Assembly: GCA_019155185.1 (NCBI GenBank)
Contig: CM032811.1
Span: forward strand, 10,622,075 to 10,686,074
Origin: Beaufortia kweichowensis
Taxonomy: Eukaryota; Chordata; Actinopteri; Cypriniformes; Gastromyzontidae
DNA length: 64,000 bases
Direction: 5' to 3'
The notes below the pieces were generated by a model, which was not told the origin of the DNA, did no database searches, and saw only the letters and a program-made list of their open reading frames with translations. Position 1 is the first letter of the stretch, and each line of letters opens with the position of its first letter. The translations under genes were made by a program, and so were the position numbers. Below are positions 42,701 through 57,700 of this stretch, one piece after another.

Positions 42701-45700
42701 GACGTGCCCAAAATTTCTATTATATTTGCTAAATTGACTCTGACCTCTGTTGTCCTCTTCTTGTTTTTCTTTGTGCCGTTGCTTCTCTTTCTGTTTTACT
42801 CCATTTATACAAGCTATGCATTCGAACGAATACTAAATTCAACGTGCCTCTTATCTGTACTCATAAATAACTTTAGAGGAACCTATTAAAAGTAATCTAC
42901 TGTCGTCTTGTGCTGCCTGCGTCACAGACGAGAGAGAGTTTGCTTGCTTGTAAATTAAATACTTTTAATGTTCGAGCTATTATTGCCTTTTCTGCCTGCT
43001 ACTTTTCGTTTTGGAAACCTCACAGGGTTTGCTGTTGCTGTATTGCTCTCTATATCAACTCAATCGTATCCTACTATCTGTCTGTTTTTTTCCAGCCAGC
43101 ATCCGCCTTTCTCTGAGGAGAATGGGAAAGGGGATAACAATTGTCAGACCAAGCTTTGTCAACCTTCTTCACAAACAGAAGGATGGGGCCAAATAGATTT
43201 ATGACTCAAATTAAATAAATGACATTTGCAGCAGAAAGGGAAGAAAGGCGTCTGGGTTTGGTTCACTGGATGCATCACAACAAAGCAAAAAGGGACATTA
43301 AGTTGGGCTGAGAGAAAAATAGACAGTTTGTGAGCTATGGATCATGAGGGAAAAAAGTACTGGACAGATATTAGATGCAGAAGTCTTTTTAATAGTGAAG
43401 TAAATCTGCACATTCATCGTATTTTGATAGAGCTGCCATGGAACAATGGTGCACTGTGTGTCTCTTGAGCCAGATTAATCTGAGATGATATCCTGCTTTT
43501 CCAGCACTGAAGGGCAGCTGCATAAAAATGAGAAAACGTCAGTCATGGCTCTTTTCAGAGAGCGTCTTTTATACCTGTATAAATGTTTATTAATGAATTC
43601 ACAGCTCGTTGGTTTTAGTGCCAGGCTGTGCTTTTTGTCCTTGAGGACAATTATTGGGATTCCAAATTTCTTAACCAAACGGGTCCCACAGTATGTTTTG
43701 TGGCTTCATTAAATTGCATGTTTTCTTTCCTGTGTTAATGCATTTCCTATTTAAACAGGAAGTTTAGACGTGGCATACGGTATGGAAAGGTTTGGGTAGG
43801 GTGTAGTTATGTCACAGCCATGAACCTACTTACTGTCAATGGCAGGTGGTATCAGACAGAAGGTCATTGTCATTACAGAGAGAATATAATTTGTCAATTT
43901 TATGCAAGTCAGTATTTTTTGAACATTTTCCTGTAATCATGAAAATCCATTTAAATGATTTTATCTTGTTCATTTTGTCAATTTTGTTGTAGAGTACACT
44001 AGCAATATGGATGGCTAGATGGATATGGATGAATTAAAAAATTGTAGTTGTAAAACACTATTAAAATCAAAGGTTCCTTATGGGTTCTTCCATAGAGAAC
44101 CTTAAACATCAAGTGATAAATAAATCTCTTCTGGTAAAATATTAACTTTTCTTCTGAAATTACTTCCTGATTCCACATCTATTCATACATCTCCATACAT
44201 CTGTCAAAATACTTATTTATAGTGTAGTAATCATTAACCAACTTTTCTGTCACAGTTCTGTGTCTTCTCCTGGTTACAGAACTTGATTTGTCATGTTAAC
44301 CTCCGACAGAAAAGAGCCGGCTGTCATATTCCCCGTCCTCAGGGTCCAGACACTTGATGATAGATGATCTGTCGAAGCAGTGTCCTGGATGTCCCGTGAT
44401 GGAGCAGTGGGGTCTTAATAATTACTGCGGTGGTTTTTCCTCTGAGATGAAGTTAGAAGCTGCCATAAAATGATGAGCTGTGAGAATGAGATTCTTACGC
44501 TTGTGAATTCAGAGCAGAGTGGTGTGGAAAACACACGGCTCCTGAGGGGTTTACTTGGAATATAACCAGGTGTTTCATTCCTCCAGTTTTAATCTGGGGT
44601 TGTGGTAGTGTGTGAGCCTGGGGGGATATGTTTAACATTACCGTTACTTTAGGTGACCAATGCCTGACTCAGCACTGTGTTGCTGATTGACCCTCAGTTA
44701 AGCTCTGTCTCCTTAGTTACTGTTGATCGTTAAAAAATTATTTAATATTAATTTTTACTTTTTTTTTTTATTAATCTTCCTAGTCTGCTAAAACGGTACT
44801 GTTTTGAGTTGTTTTTCAGATCAGGAGTTGTAGAATAAAGATGAACAACCAGTAATTCACATATTAATAAAATCTTGGATACTGTTAGATTTCTCTGCAG
44901 AAGTTATCGCTTCAGAAATCAATGACATTTACAAAGGTTGCGCTCAATTTGGTTTTCAATTTACATAACATTTGCATTTTCTTGCTATGCTTTTAGAAAG
45001 TGACAGTGCAAACAGTTTTGTTTGCTGGTGTAACCAGTACAATTATAGAGAATACATGTGACGCGCTTTAATACAGTTCAAGCCCTAGAAAACAAAGACC
45101 TTAATTTATATATGCTGAAAATGGAAAATCCCTGCATTCACATAACAAAAGGAAGCTTCATGTACATGCAAAGTTACAACAACAATTTAAAAACACAACT
45201 TAATGGACCGAACAAATATGTGATATATTAGCACAATTCAGGCCTGCAGTCATTATCGAATAGCATGCATGCCAAACACAACAGACTGTGTTTATACACT
45301 TATAACTTTGAAATTCGTCTCTGTTGCTGTTTTATTCTGTTTATTATGACTTGCAGATAGTAAATGATTAGCACATATAATGTCTTATTAAAACTGCCTT
45401 TATGCTCTTACATGCATTACCACACGGAATATACCGTACGACGTAAACTGATGCTTTCATGATTTTGCCAAGTGAAAGATGTTCCTGGGTTAACATCATA
45501 GTTGAACAATACAGTGAAAGATATGCATTCTTATATACTTAACTATCAGAATAAAATCCATTAAAAAGTACATATACTGTATCTAAACAGTATTCCATCA
45601 AGATTTATTTTAGCAAGACGCTGTGGTCCGGGAGAGATTTTGTGTGCGTGTCTGTCAAGTACGTGTGTGTATCAGAGACTGTAAATGACCCTGTGTATAA

Positions 45701-48700
45701 AAAGTTGTATGTTTGTGTTAAAGTATGTGAAACACACAGTGATTTGCGTTGAGCTCAATCGCTCTAGTAGCTGCATGGGCTGAGCTCCAGGGCCACATGT
45801 TTCTCCTGTGCTGTACTCGGCTATTTCTGTCTGCACTGTTTGCTTTAGATTTGCACTTTCAGCTGCACTTTCCGGCACCTTGTCTTGTCTCATTCTTTCT
45901 TCAAGCAGAGTTAATGCGTTTCTATCATTTTAATGTGATGTGAGATGCATTAGATCCATAACGAGTTTTGGTTTTACCTTGATTTTGATTTACGTGGAGA
46001 ATAAGGAACACTTTGATTGATTTTGCGTTTGATATAGTGTGTCATATTTTCAGATGACCGAAGCTGCGCGGGTTACGCGATGTTGTTTGTTTGTCACTGG
46101 AGACATATTTCACGGGCCCTGTGTCACCTTGAGTGGCCAAAGTGTGGCTGTGTGTGTTTTTGCACCTGAATTAAGACCTTTGGGACATGTGTCATGTGAA
46201 GCGTAGTGAGGTGTGTTTATGTGCTGCTGAAGATGTTTAAAGAATCTGTGATTTCCTATAGGGTATTTACACCGTGTGTGTGTGATGTGTCGAGGGACAT
46301 TGGGAGTGAATGTTTTGTGTGTGTGTGTTTAAGGAGTGGAGGCAGCATTAAAAGAGGGGGATGTGTTTGCTTATGTGTTTGTGTCTTCAGCCTGGATCTT
46401 CTCGGATCTTTGTAAAATGACTGCTCGCTTTGTGTCTGTTCTCTTTCTCCTTTTTGTCTTATTCAGGAGCACACTTCCAGATACCTTGCGTGTTCATTTC
46501 ACAGTACCTCTCCATAGATACAGATACCGCATCTCTGGTGCTCATCACATGACCAAGCTTGCTTGCCATCCAGCCCCTTCCTCGGAGAAAACTCAGGGTT
46601 GCCGTGGGGACAGGGTTGCTTGTGGCAGATTTTGGAAATCTGAGGCAATGTTACCATGGCAGAGACCGAGTCTGGGGAAGGGGCACAAGGCTCTTAAAAG
46701 CACTTGTTTTTGTAGCTGTTGTTGTTTTGTTATTCTTAATTTAATCATTCGTCGGCCATATAATCTCTTACCTTATGAGACAACAACATGTTCCTAAATA
46801 CTGTAAGTAATAGCAACGTTTTGGATATAGTTTTGAATGCAAATATAAAGGCTATAAAGGATATTTTTTGTGTATTTTTTACAGTTTATGTAATATTGTC
46901 AGTCGGATATGCAAGTGTACACACTTCACATTCGTCACTGCTTTGTTTCTGTTCGCGTCACATTCAATACGCCGGCTTCTTTTGACTAAAGTTTGTAGAT
47001 GAGGACATGATAGATGATGTTTAAAGAACATCTTAATTCATATTGATTAGGGAAGCACCAGCTGCCCACTGTTTTTATATTAGCTTTCAAAGAACCATCT
47101 GTTCTGTGCAAGTGGATAGTAAATCTTTCCCAAACAAAAGTCTGGCTGGGTCGATGACGATTATTAGACACAAAGTGCACAGCAGACTACAGAAAGCTTT
47201 GGGCAATTGGTGAGACATATATGGCAGGAGTCAGCTCCAGGTGACCAGACTGACAGAACATAAGAGGAACGTCCTGTAGTGGTGGGGAAAGCAAACAGTG
47301 TGAGTAGATGAAAGACAAACAGGGAGAAATGAAGAACAGGTTAGACGAGATGCCAAAGGGAGAAGATCAGTCATGTGTAACTCCAGCTGGATCATCATGT
47401 ATGCAAACATAAGATACAAACGTACTGATACATGATGAAAATTCTTGTGGTGAGGGTCAGAAAGGACCTTTTTCTCATGCTTGCCAATGCCAAGTAAATT
47501 AGGAAAATTTACTTACTGTAAATGTTTTTGTGCTGACTGTAAATAATCTGGTCTTTTAGGTGTGAAACTGCATCTGTCACAAAATGCAAAGATACTTTCC
47601 ATTACGATTTCATCTAAATGCAAAAAATATGCGTATTGCCATGTGGAGTTCAGAGGACTAAAATGTAAAGAATAATTTTTTTAATGATTTTTATTCTTAT
47701 TTGCCTGTTGGCAAGCTTTAATTACTATTATAATTATAGGCCACCATTGTCATAAGCATATTTTTATGGTGCTAAAACTGCAATATAAAATGTTCAGGGG
47801 TTAAGAATACAAATTTTACTTGAACACAGAAAAGCACACTCAAGGTCAAATGAAAAAAGATGCGAAAATGAATAAAGTCTCAAGGTGTATTGGTGAGAAA
47901 AGGTCAATAGAGGACAATTTTTTTTCAGACTGAGCGATTACGTTTTGTGTTATCCAGTGGAAAGGTCTGGCAGGAGCGGCAAGCAGTCCAGGAACAGAAC
48001 AGATGGAAAATTAGTTGAAAGAGAGAGAGGCATTCTGATGGAGGGGAGGAGTTGGGGGCGGGGCCAGGGCTTTATTGTGCCAATCAGATCCAGACTGGGG
48101 CAGGCAATGGGAGCTGGTGAAGGAGGGAGCAAAGCAAGGAAAGAGAGAGAGGGCACGAGAAGAAGGGAGACAGACGGAGATGTATATTCACAGTCCCACA
48201 TCCAGTGACAGAGAGCCTAGTCGTGCCAGAATAGCACAGGACAGTCCTGGTCCAAAGTCTGTTTCACGGGGACTGAGAGCCCAGACTGTGGGCCGGGCAG
48301 CATGTCTGATACTGAAGCCAAAGTGAACTCTAAAAAAGCTGGGATTCGGGCTGCTGTCATTCTGATTGGATTACTGCACAAGTCCAGACGTCAGAGAGAG
48401 AGAGAGAGAGAGCGGTGGGTGAACTTTTCTCTGTTCCTATCCTGTTTCTGTGATTCAGACCTGGCTGGGGTCTTGTGTCCTTATTTCTCTTATGTGCTTT
48501 AATTGACCTGCGAGACGGGCGCTTCTATGTGTGTTAGTGTAAGGTTTATAGCTATGTAGGTCATTGTAGGTATACTTTATGCCTTTATTATCATTCTGGA
48601 CTTTGTGTGAGCGTGTTGTAATTGGGTCAGTATGTAGTGAAGGACAGATTCTGTTACTTAGTTGAGGATGTTCTTATTTGTAACTTCACAGCCTGTCCAA

Positions 48701-51700
48701 AAAGTCTTCTTTCTTAAATTATGCACTGTAGTATGCACACTTGTGTGTCATTAGTATTAACTTTGTTTCAGATACCTTAGAAATTCAAAATAGACACAAT
48801 TAAGATTAGTGTTGAAATACTTTAAGAGTATAGAGTTAATGTGGATGATACAGTATAGCTCAAATAATTTGGTTTTGGAAGAATTTAATGAGAAATGTTT
48901 GATTTTATATTGAAGTATATGACTTGATTGCATACTTGGTATCTTGGCAAGTCTGAGCACAGTTTAAAACTGAGATCAATTTTGAAACTCTAGAGGAGAC
49001 ATGTGAGATTGCCAGGGTCTTCATATGAAAAAGCATTTGAGACTTTGTTCTCCCTTTTAATCTCATTGCTTTTTTGGATGAACAACATTAAACAATATTC
49101 TATAAACAATATTAAAGATATTTTAAATTTCCAGAAAAGTTCAAGAAAAAGAGAGGTAAAGCTTAATAATTATCACCATATACTCCCCAGATCAGGGTCA
49201 GCCAGGTCAGATCTTATACAAAAGTAAATCTCAGATGAGGAGACCAGTAATCTATTCATTAACTAGCATTTGCATCTAGTCTGAGCTTTTCCGGTGGCTG
49301 TCGGGTCACTGTCGCCCTGCTTCACCGCTGGCATGATTATCAGCAACAGTGGCCCTAGTGTAAACACTGTCTAATCATTAATGAACAACTGATTTGACTG
49401 CGCAGACACACAGGTGTCATGCGACTTGCGCAAACCACACAAAGCGGTTTGTGTTTGCATGCGCTGCGGGGGGTTCCATTTGCACAGAGCTTATCGATTA
49501 CCACCACTATTACTGGCATCAGTGTGTCACAGTCTGCTTGTTATCATTGTTTTTATCCACTCTGATCTCTCCTGTACGTCACCTCAGATTAGCTGTCTGT
49601 GAGCCTATTTTTACATTTATGCAAAGCAACGTTAGGATATGCATTTCATCAGTACATGCATTCACTGGGAATCAAACTCGTGACCTTGGCGTTGCTAGCG
49701 CCAATTTCTACAACTCAAGCTTTTGTTTTGGATAAGTGAAACGCAGGCTGCTGTTTAAACGCCAACTTGAGTTTCAGAAGGTTATTGCTCGCTGATGTTT
49801 TTCACAAAGGGTTGATTGCTGTAGTAATTGCGTTATGTTCTAGCTTGATGGTTTTTAGGCTGGATTTAAGAGGGATTTAAAACAGCATCGAGTATAATCG
49901 GAGTGTAGTTTGTTTTTCTGACTTCTTGTTTGTCCTGGTTCATGAAGGAAAATAAAGCAAATAAATGTTGGCAGCCTTCTACATCCTTGGCCCATTGGTC
50001 TGGTTTGGGCACATGTCAGATGGTCAGACTAGAAGACCAGCTGAAGGTAGCATATTTAACTGTATATTAATATTATGTGACAATTCTTTTCCGTTTGCCT
50101 CGGCAAATACTGATGAGAGTGACATCCTTGATTCATTAAGAACTAAATGCAAATGTTGTGCTGGCTTCCTGTTTCAGAATTCACTGAACTCTAATTTTCT
50201 CCACCTCCATCACTCATTTTTCCCATGATCCTGTCTCCTGCAGCTCACATGTACTGTCTGCACCTCCTGACTCATTCTGTTTCCATCACACTTTATTTCC
50301 CCTTAGTTTTTCTTCTCTTTTCTTCTTTGCATCATTTCAACACGTCTAATTGCTACCCGATTATACCTCTGCTGTTTCTTTCCTCCACCTGATATTCTAT
50401 CTGTCTATCCATCCATCCATCTATCCATCTATCCATCCATCCATCCATCCATCCATCTATCCATCCATCCATCCATCCATCCATCCATCCATCCATCCAT
50501 CTATCTATTTATTGATAAAGAAAAATACAGGAAAGTAGCTAGTGTAACATTTTTGATAAGCAGATGGTTAAAAGTAGTAATTTAGGCCATATTACATAAC
50601 ATTCAAGTTTAGTTCCTCATGCACTGTGTGTTTGTTTATGTGTGTGTCCAGCTGTAACTGTAAGTCATCAATGAGTACCTGGAAAACACACACAGTTCAT
50701 TCATTGAGAAGCGGCTGTAAAATAGACCCGCAGCTGTCAGCAGAATGGACAAGCACACTCCATAATACACGGTACACACAGCGTGCGATAAAGTCTCCAC
50801 ACTACAGCTTGTTGGGGAAGTGACGGATTACGATGTTGCGATGTTTCTTATCAGTCCCGCTTAAGAGAAAGAGTAAATGGGAAATTTTTGCCTGGGAATC
50901 TTTAATGGGAATGAATTGTGCTGGCTGATAGCATCATTTATTTGTGTTGTTTTAGGGCCCCTATTCGCTGAAGCACTGGGCAATTTTCACTCCACATTTG
51001 CCCATCTTGCAGACCGGTTCTAAATGATGGGTTGTGAAGGATATAGCGCACTGCTGTGATCTGTCATACTTTTCTGGAAGTGTACAAATTTACTTGACCG
51101 CTGCACATCGGTGCTGACATGATCTTAAAAATGCACACAAACAATCTGTGCTGAGACTGTCGATAGAAATAACATGTAGAAAGTAAATCTGTGTAAATGA
51201 GGCAAGTTTTTGCTGAAAAGAATGACATTTACAGTGGTTTATACAAAAGACACATGTTTGCGCTGAAGTATAGTGTGCTTTGTATAATTTATAGTTGGCA
51301 TTTATTTTTTGAAATATAAACAGATGGTCTATTTGTCTGTATTAGTTCACTAAACTGTATCTGTAAGTTGAATAGATGAGGTTACGGTCTCTTTTAACAA
51401 GTGCTCAGACTGGCAGGTTGTATAGAGACTATTTACAGAGCAGTTGAATTGAGGAGGATATTTTTAGAAGTCACTCTCTCTTTTTTCCTTCGCCCCCCTT
51501 TTCTCTGTCTCTCTCTCACTCTCTCTCAGTACCCTGTGGCAAGCTCTTTGTCTCCAAAGACTTGATTTAATGATATGGACAAAAGATTAATGCATTTAAC
51601 AACCCCAGAGAACCACAGGTTGCTTTAATAGAGGGAGTGATATCAAAAGCCCTAGTCGATGCCTGTGTCTCCCCTCCGCCCACCCAGGGCTCCTGTGGTG

Positions 51701-54700
51701 GTCTGCAAGAGTCAGTGAACCTATTTAGCCAGAGAAGTCTTTTTCAGCATTTGAATTTTTAAGAATTTTAAGAATTTGGTTTTGCCTCGCAAAAATTTGT
51801 TCTTGCCTCATTCATAACACATTTGCCTCCTTTTAAATGTACTTTAGCAGACAATGTTATTCCGTTCTTTTCCACTTTTTGGACAAGCATCATTCAGAGA
51901 TTTTGCCTAAATTCGTACTTTTTTTAAAGACTTACGCCAGTGTTCTGTAGAAAAGGAATAAAAATAACATTGAGAATTGTATAAAGATCATTCTGTCCTA
52001 ACTGCTTCATTGGCACTCTTGCCCTGCTGGGAGTTATTAGCTAGCGCCGCTGCTATAGGATGTCAGCTGCTGAGCAGTTGCCATAGTAGCAAGGCTAGTC
52101 TTGCTAATGTGTAATAGTGGCTGAATGCTTTTATTAATTGAGTTATTGATTGTCTACTGATGGTTAGCAATAGCTCAGTGGAATTAAATAGAGACCAGGT
52201 GAGAGTTGGGGCTAAATGACTTCCTCTTGGAAAAGATGATGAGTTTCTAGAGATTTACAAGGTAGTCGAGGACCTGAAAGTGTGTTTTGCATTATTGTTG
52301 TGGGGAAAAAGTAGGAAGTAGATGAAAAGTCTCTCTTAACCCCAGACCCTGAGTGAGTAATTTGGGCAATTCCAGCATTATGGACGTGACATCTCACAGA
52401 ATATATTTACAGTATTACCAATATATTGAACCATATGTTTATATTTTATTCATGCCCTGGTGATAGAGTCCAGACATAAAAAGTAAGCTTATGCATGAGT
52501 CATCCATTTGAAAAAAACTGTATAATATACATGCGTTAAGGACATAGAAGCAGAATAGGCTCTTTGTAGGATTTCTGTGAATTAAAATTCTCAAACCAGA
52601 AGCAATAATACCCAAGAAATGCAGCAGGAATTCCTCAAAGGACATAAAATAGTCATTTTATTTTAATTGTCAAGTGCACATTTCTGATGAATATGGACTT
52701 TTATGGATGTGACGATTGTAAAACAACACTTTATCAGTATTTAACCACCAAATATTCACATCTGAGGTATCAGTACGGTAAAAACCTTGGATAAAAACTC
52801 TTCTCATGGTAAGGTTGACAATTGCGTAAAGTTGCCATTTGTAATCTTTGTTATATTGCTAATTTTGAACATTTTTTCTAAAAATAAGGCTTCATTTGAT
52901 AAATTTAAAGTCATAACACCTTGTTCTAGCACAATATCATGTTCGTCTAGCCAGTTTTAATACCTTGTTTACAGAAGCTGAACAAGAAACACATGAAAAA
53001 AGAAACCTTCTGCACAACTTTAATCAAGCTTTATTGAATGGTTTCAGTCGTCGTTTTAATTCTTGTTAGCACAGCAGGGACTAAAAGCTGAGAGGGTTTT
53101 AACAGCACTCACTATCGATTGTTCCTTTCTATGTGTTAAAAGGTTCTGTTGCAGCAACAATTATTTCCTATTGTTGTATAAGGAGTTTGGCAAATTACCT
53201 ACATTTTAATTCCCGAGTATGCTATTGTACGTGTATACAACTGAATGTGCGACTAAACACTATCTGTACATCTGTGTCTGTTTGGTAAGCCATGCTAGAC
53301 TCATTGGACGGTGTCCACATTTCTGAATTTCTATAAATAGCTTTCACATATCAATGTACAACATGAAGCATTACTTTGACCACGCTTACTGTTATCTGAA
53401 GAAAATAAGAAGACAGGATTTGTTTGAAAGACGCTGGCTGCTTCCCTTCGGTGTTTAATTCTCCCTTGCCACGTCCTATCACTAGTAAAATGTCTTTTTT
53501 ACTTCCCATGATCCTTTGCATGGAAAAGAATGATAAAAGATTAGCACAGCATGTTGTCAGTTTAATTGACAAGTACAGCTTTCACACTGTCATGGCAGTC
53601 AAGTACTTGTGTTTGTTGATAATATGAAGGCCTTGGACAATCTGACAGCATTGTGTTCATTTAGTTTAAGCTGTCCTTGGTGGGTTACAACTAAATTGCT
53701 TCTGGTTGTCATTGTTTTTTTTCTAATCGCCTGAATATTAAATCCATTATTGCAGTGATTTAGCTCCAAACTGCCAGCACATTTGCAATTGCGGAAATTA
53801 TTAAGTTAATTACAGACTTTCATGTATTTATCAAGACCAAAAATAAACATTTATAATTAGGATTTAAATGTTAGCGATGACCTTCAGACTCATCTCGTCT
53901 ATTTTTCTCTTGTATATGAATATTTTTCTGAATGATGTGTATTGTGAAAGCTCTATAGAAATGAAAGTGACTGGACTTTAATTATTACATTTTATTTAAC
54001 AGATTTTCATCTTTTCCTTTAGTATATGAAGGTCACATTAAAATTTGTTTTATAATTTTTATTATCGATTAGGTCGATTATAGACCCAGTCCAAAACCCA
54101 CACTTTCAGTTTTTTTTACTATTAAAATTTATTATTATTAGATTAGTTATGTAAAACTATGGCAATCAAATGAGATTAAAATAATAATCAGCAATTTCAA
54201 CTTTTTTAATGAAAATAATTTAGACCATTTTACACAAACTACAACCCTGAGAAACGATTTTGTTTCATTAGAGGTTTCATCACTATTTACACTGTAAAGG
54301 TTTCATCAAGTATTTACACTGTTACACATTCTTGGTGAGCAAATATGCGACCATAGTTTAAAGAAACAACTTCTTAGTCATGTCCATATATCACAGGTAC
54401 TTTGTACGTATTGTTTGTTGTCTTGTCTTTCTAGAGTATGATCACAACATGAGGCATGTTGCCGGAACATTAGATAATGATAATCACTGGGCAGATGTGA
54501 TTAGTATTGAATCAGGCCTAATTAAAGTGGCAGATATAGAGTCTTGTGTTGAAACACAGAGTGCTGGAAATGAGCGGAGGCAACGTGTGCAGGACAACAA
54601 GAGATATCTCAGCATCCAGGTTTCCTTATAAACTGATAACATTCTAATGAAGCCATAACTTGATTTACTATGATAGTGTTTAAGGTTCAGGGTAACAGAT

Positions 54701-57700
54701 TTATTTCAATCGATATAATAAACACACACTGAAGTGGAGTCGCAGTGGAACGTTAAAAACTTTTATATAATCCACCAATCATGACTCTTTCTGATTGAAA
54801 TCTGATTGGTTTGTTCAGAGAGTATAGTTTATATCAGATGTATTTGCATCGGTTGCCATAGCAAAGTGCAAGCATCAGTGTGATGCCAAGAGATTTTCTC
54901 ATTCAACAGCCAAGAGTAGCTGTCAGTGTCAAGACATGAGCAGATGCAAAATTTCCAGTGTTCCATTCTCTCTATCATGACATCTCAACATAGTGCTGGA
55001 CTTGACTGCATGACGTCTGCTCCTCAAATACAACGTTTTTTTACTCTTTTGAGAGTGTGCTGTCAGGCTGTATAACTGTCTGATACGAGACCAGCACCAT
55101 AAGGACTTTCAGAGTTTGGTATGGTCAGATGAAGATATTACCACAGGTATATTGCTCACTGTGTTGTACATTTGGGTAACATTGTAATGTGCATTGCGCA
55201 TATTTTAGTAACCTCCTTTCATTCTGTACATCCTTCTCTGTCTCTCGTTGTAATGCTGTGTCTGGTGTCCTGTCCTGTCCTGCAAAGTGAGACTGATGTA
55301 GTCAGTGATGCTGATTCATCAGCAATCAGTATCATTATGCGTGAGTCAAATTGCTGATTCACACAGCACTTTTACTCTTCCACTGTAATTCCAATAATAA
55401 ATCACACAAAACACATTTTGAGCAACGCAAACCATGACATTTTAGTTTTTTCTTTACTTTATTTTATTCATGGTTTTTAAAGATAAGACTTTTAATGCAA
55501 ACCACGTTGAACACATCCTTGTAACACAAACAGCCACAGTATGGTAAGCATTTTTCCTTTATTTTGAACAATCAAAATCCTGTTTATTTGGCTGTCCAAA
55601 CTATGCAACATTTTATGCACAGTTGCAACATATTAATTGGATTTAGCACCGTTTTCCCTGCTGTCCGTATCCTGCAATTACATTTTAGGGTCATGAACCA
55701 ATGATTAAAAAGCATTAGACCCATAAAAGCACTAAAACAGCTGATGTGGTTCTGATGACCCACCTGGGAAGAACGTACAGTGCGGTATAGTATAGAGGTG
55801 AATTCGGGACATCGCTGGTGGTTTTCTTCAGGACTCCTGGTGTCCTGGACCACGTTCCCTCACACAGCTGCGGTCATGGCTTGATGGGGCAGATGTTTAC
55901 TGAGTTTTTCCCTGTGAGAATGGAAAGACTGACAGCCAGCTGCTCGTAAACACACTCACGCATGTCTGTTTGGATTTTGGGCTGGACGTGAATTTCTGTA
56001 TGCTGAATTTCTTAAGTAAGGGAAAGAAATAGGAGTACTGTATATGTATTATCAAAATGCATTAAAATTTACCCTTTTAACTAGATTGATATGTTTATTT
56101 AGGTCGAGATCACATGAAATGGATACTATTCATTTTGAGAATGATATTGCAAATTTGCCGTCACTGCTTTTGACTACTAAATGAATATGCTTCTGTTTTG
56201 CATTTTTATCTAATTGAATACATTTTTAATTACAGATCACGTTAGCTTAAAAGCGTATTATCATTTACATGAATTTCACATTGTCATAGTATTTTCTACA
56301 ACAACTTTAATGAAAGCATGGATTAAACGGCGGTAAGACCCTGTGCGTGCACGCCTGATCTTATGGAAATTTCTTCATCATTTTTAATAGTAAAATTGTA
56401 ACATGAGTTTATTTCAATACTTTCATTGCAAGCTTAATTTTGCTTTAAAGTCTCATACATGCATAGCTGAGAGATTTGGTGCCTCTTCATGTATCCTCTA
56501 ATGTTTTCAGAGTTTAATGACTTTCTGAGGTGTAATGTAAGAAGATTTTAATGGACCCACACTTAAGACCAGACTGTTTGTGAGGAGCCACAGCTTCAGT
56601 GGACCTGACTTTGCTAGCCTGCCTAATTTTAACCTTTTATTTCAAGCATCCCCTCTCTCATTTGTCTATAGCTGAAAGAACTGCTTTTATAATGCTATCA
56701 TGTTCCTGCTTGGAGCCTTATGACCTCTCCGTTCAGCGTCCCCCTCCCCTCTATCTCCCCTCTATCTCCCCTCTTCTCATTTGACCTACAGCAGTTTGTC
56801 TGCAGATCTGGTTGCCCAGGATTTGTTCTTGTTATGTCTCTGTGCAAATACTAAGGTCCACAGATGTTTTTTTCAATGGTTTAGTCTTTCACCTTAGTCT
56901 CTGGAAGTAGAATCACATTGTTTTCAGTGGACTCTGCCAAGGGTACGACATTGACCCTTTGACCTCTGATTGTGTGTGTTTGTGTGTGTACGTGCATGTT
57001 GGTAAAATGTTTTCACATGCAAAAGTGCTTTATAAACAAACTAAATCATAGTCTTTACAATTTCTTTAGTTGGTGTAATTCCATATAATCTGTCTGGTTC
57101 ATATTTTTAGCATGAATTAAACCGTTAAGTTATTTTAAATGTCACCTCATAACGCACAATTTTGATTACCTAACCATTTTTGCATGTAAAACTGGGGGAT
57201 AACAAATGTCAATGATAGAAACAAAACATGTATGCTTTAGAGTGCAAAACTACTGTACACATCTTGGTATTCTGCTACACAGTGTTTTCTAACACTTCCT
57301 TTGTGTTTTACAGGAAGCAGGAGTTGATGACCATCTCCACCGTGCCTCTGGGAGAATGTCCACCCTCGCCTCCCCGCACGGCACCGCCCACCATGAAGGT
57401 GAGTGTTGTGGTCATGCAATCATACACACAAACACTTTTCCTGTTATCTGCCATTAGAAAAAATCTGGTTCATTCATCCACGGAATAACCTCCGACTGTG
57501 ATGACATCATCACCAAGATGTAACACTGTAGCTCTGACCCCTCTTCAAGAAATGTCAACATGCACTTACATAATCTGTCTGACTGATGCAGACATGTACA
57601 TAATTGTGTTTAAGAAAGAAATATGATAAGAATACATATATATATATATAAAGATATGTGAGGTTTTATAGTAAAGCCTCTCATTCAAGGTTACCTCTGA

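Larger units (their letters stand above)
37280..57313 (+). other. rap1gap2: Second intron of rap1gap2 (about 20 kb)
   Basis: Starts GTGAGTGT and ends TTTTACAG. It contains candidate alternative first exons at 38590-38606 and 48302-48414, an inverted SINE at about 49603-49722, an ATCC microsatellite and a CTCF-like motif, all listed separately. No independent gene was found inside. Confidence 0.7.

Noticed and set aside
46336..46797. 153-aa frame in the rap1gap2 intron
   Set aside because: No recognisable domain; composition resembles the neighbouring intron and the donor/acceptor phases do not fit rap1gap2.
50350..50538. Frame rich in YPSIHPS repeats
   Set aside because: Translation of the ATCC microsatellite.
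54380..54631. 83-aa frame, possible extra exon
   Set aside because: An AG lies upstream but no good donor follows in the right phase. It looks more like non-coding regulatory sequence.
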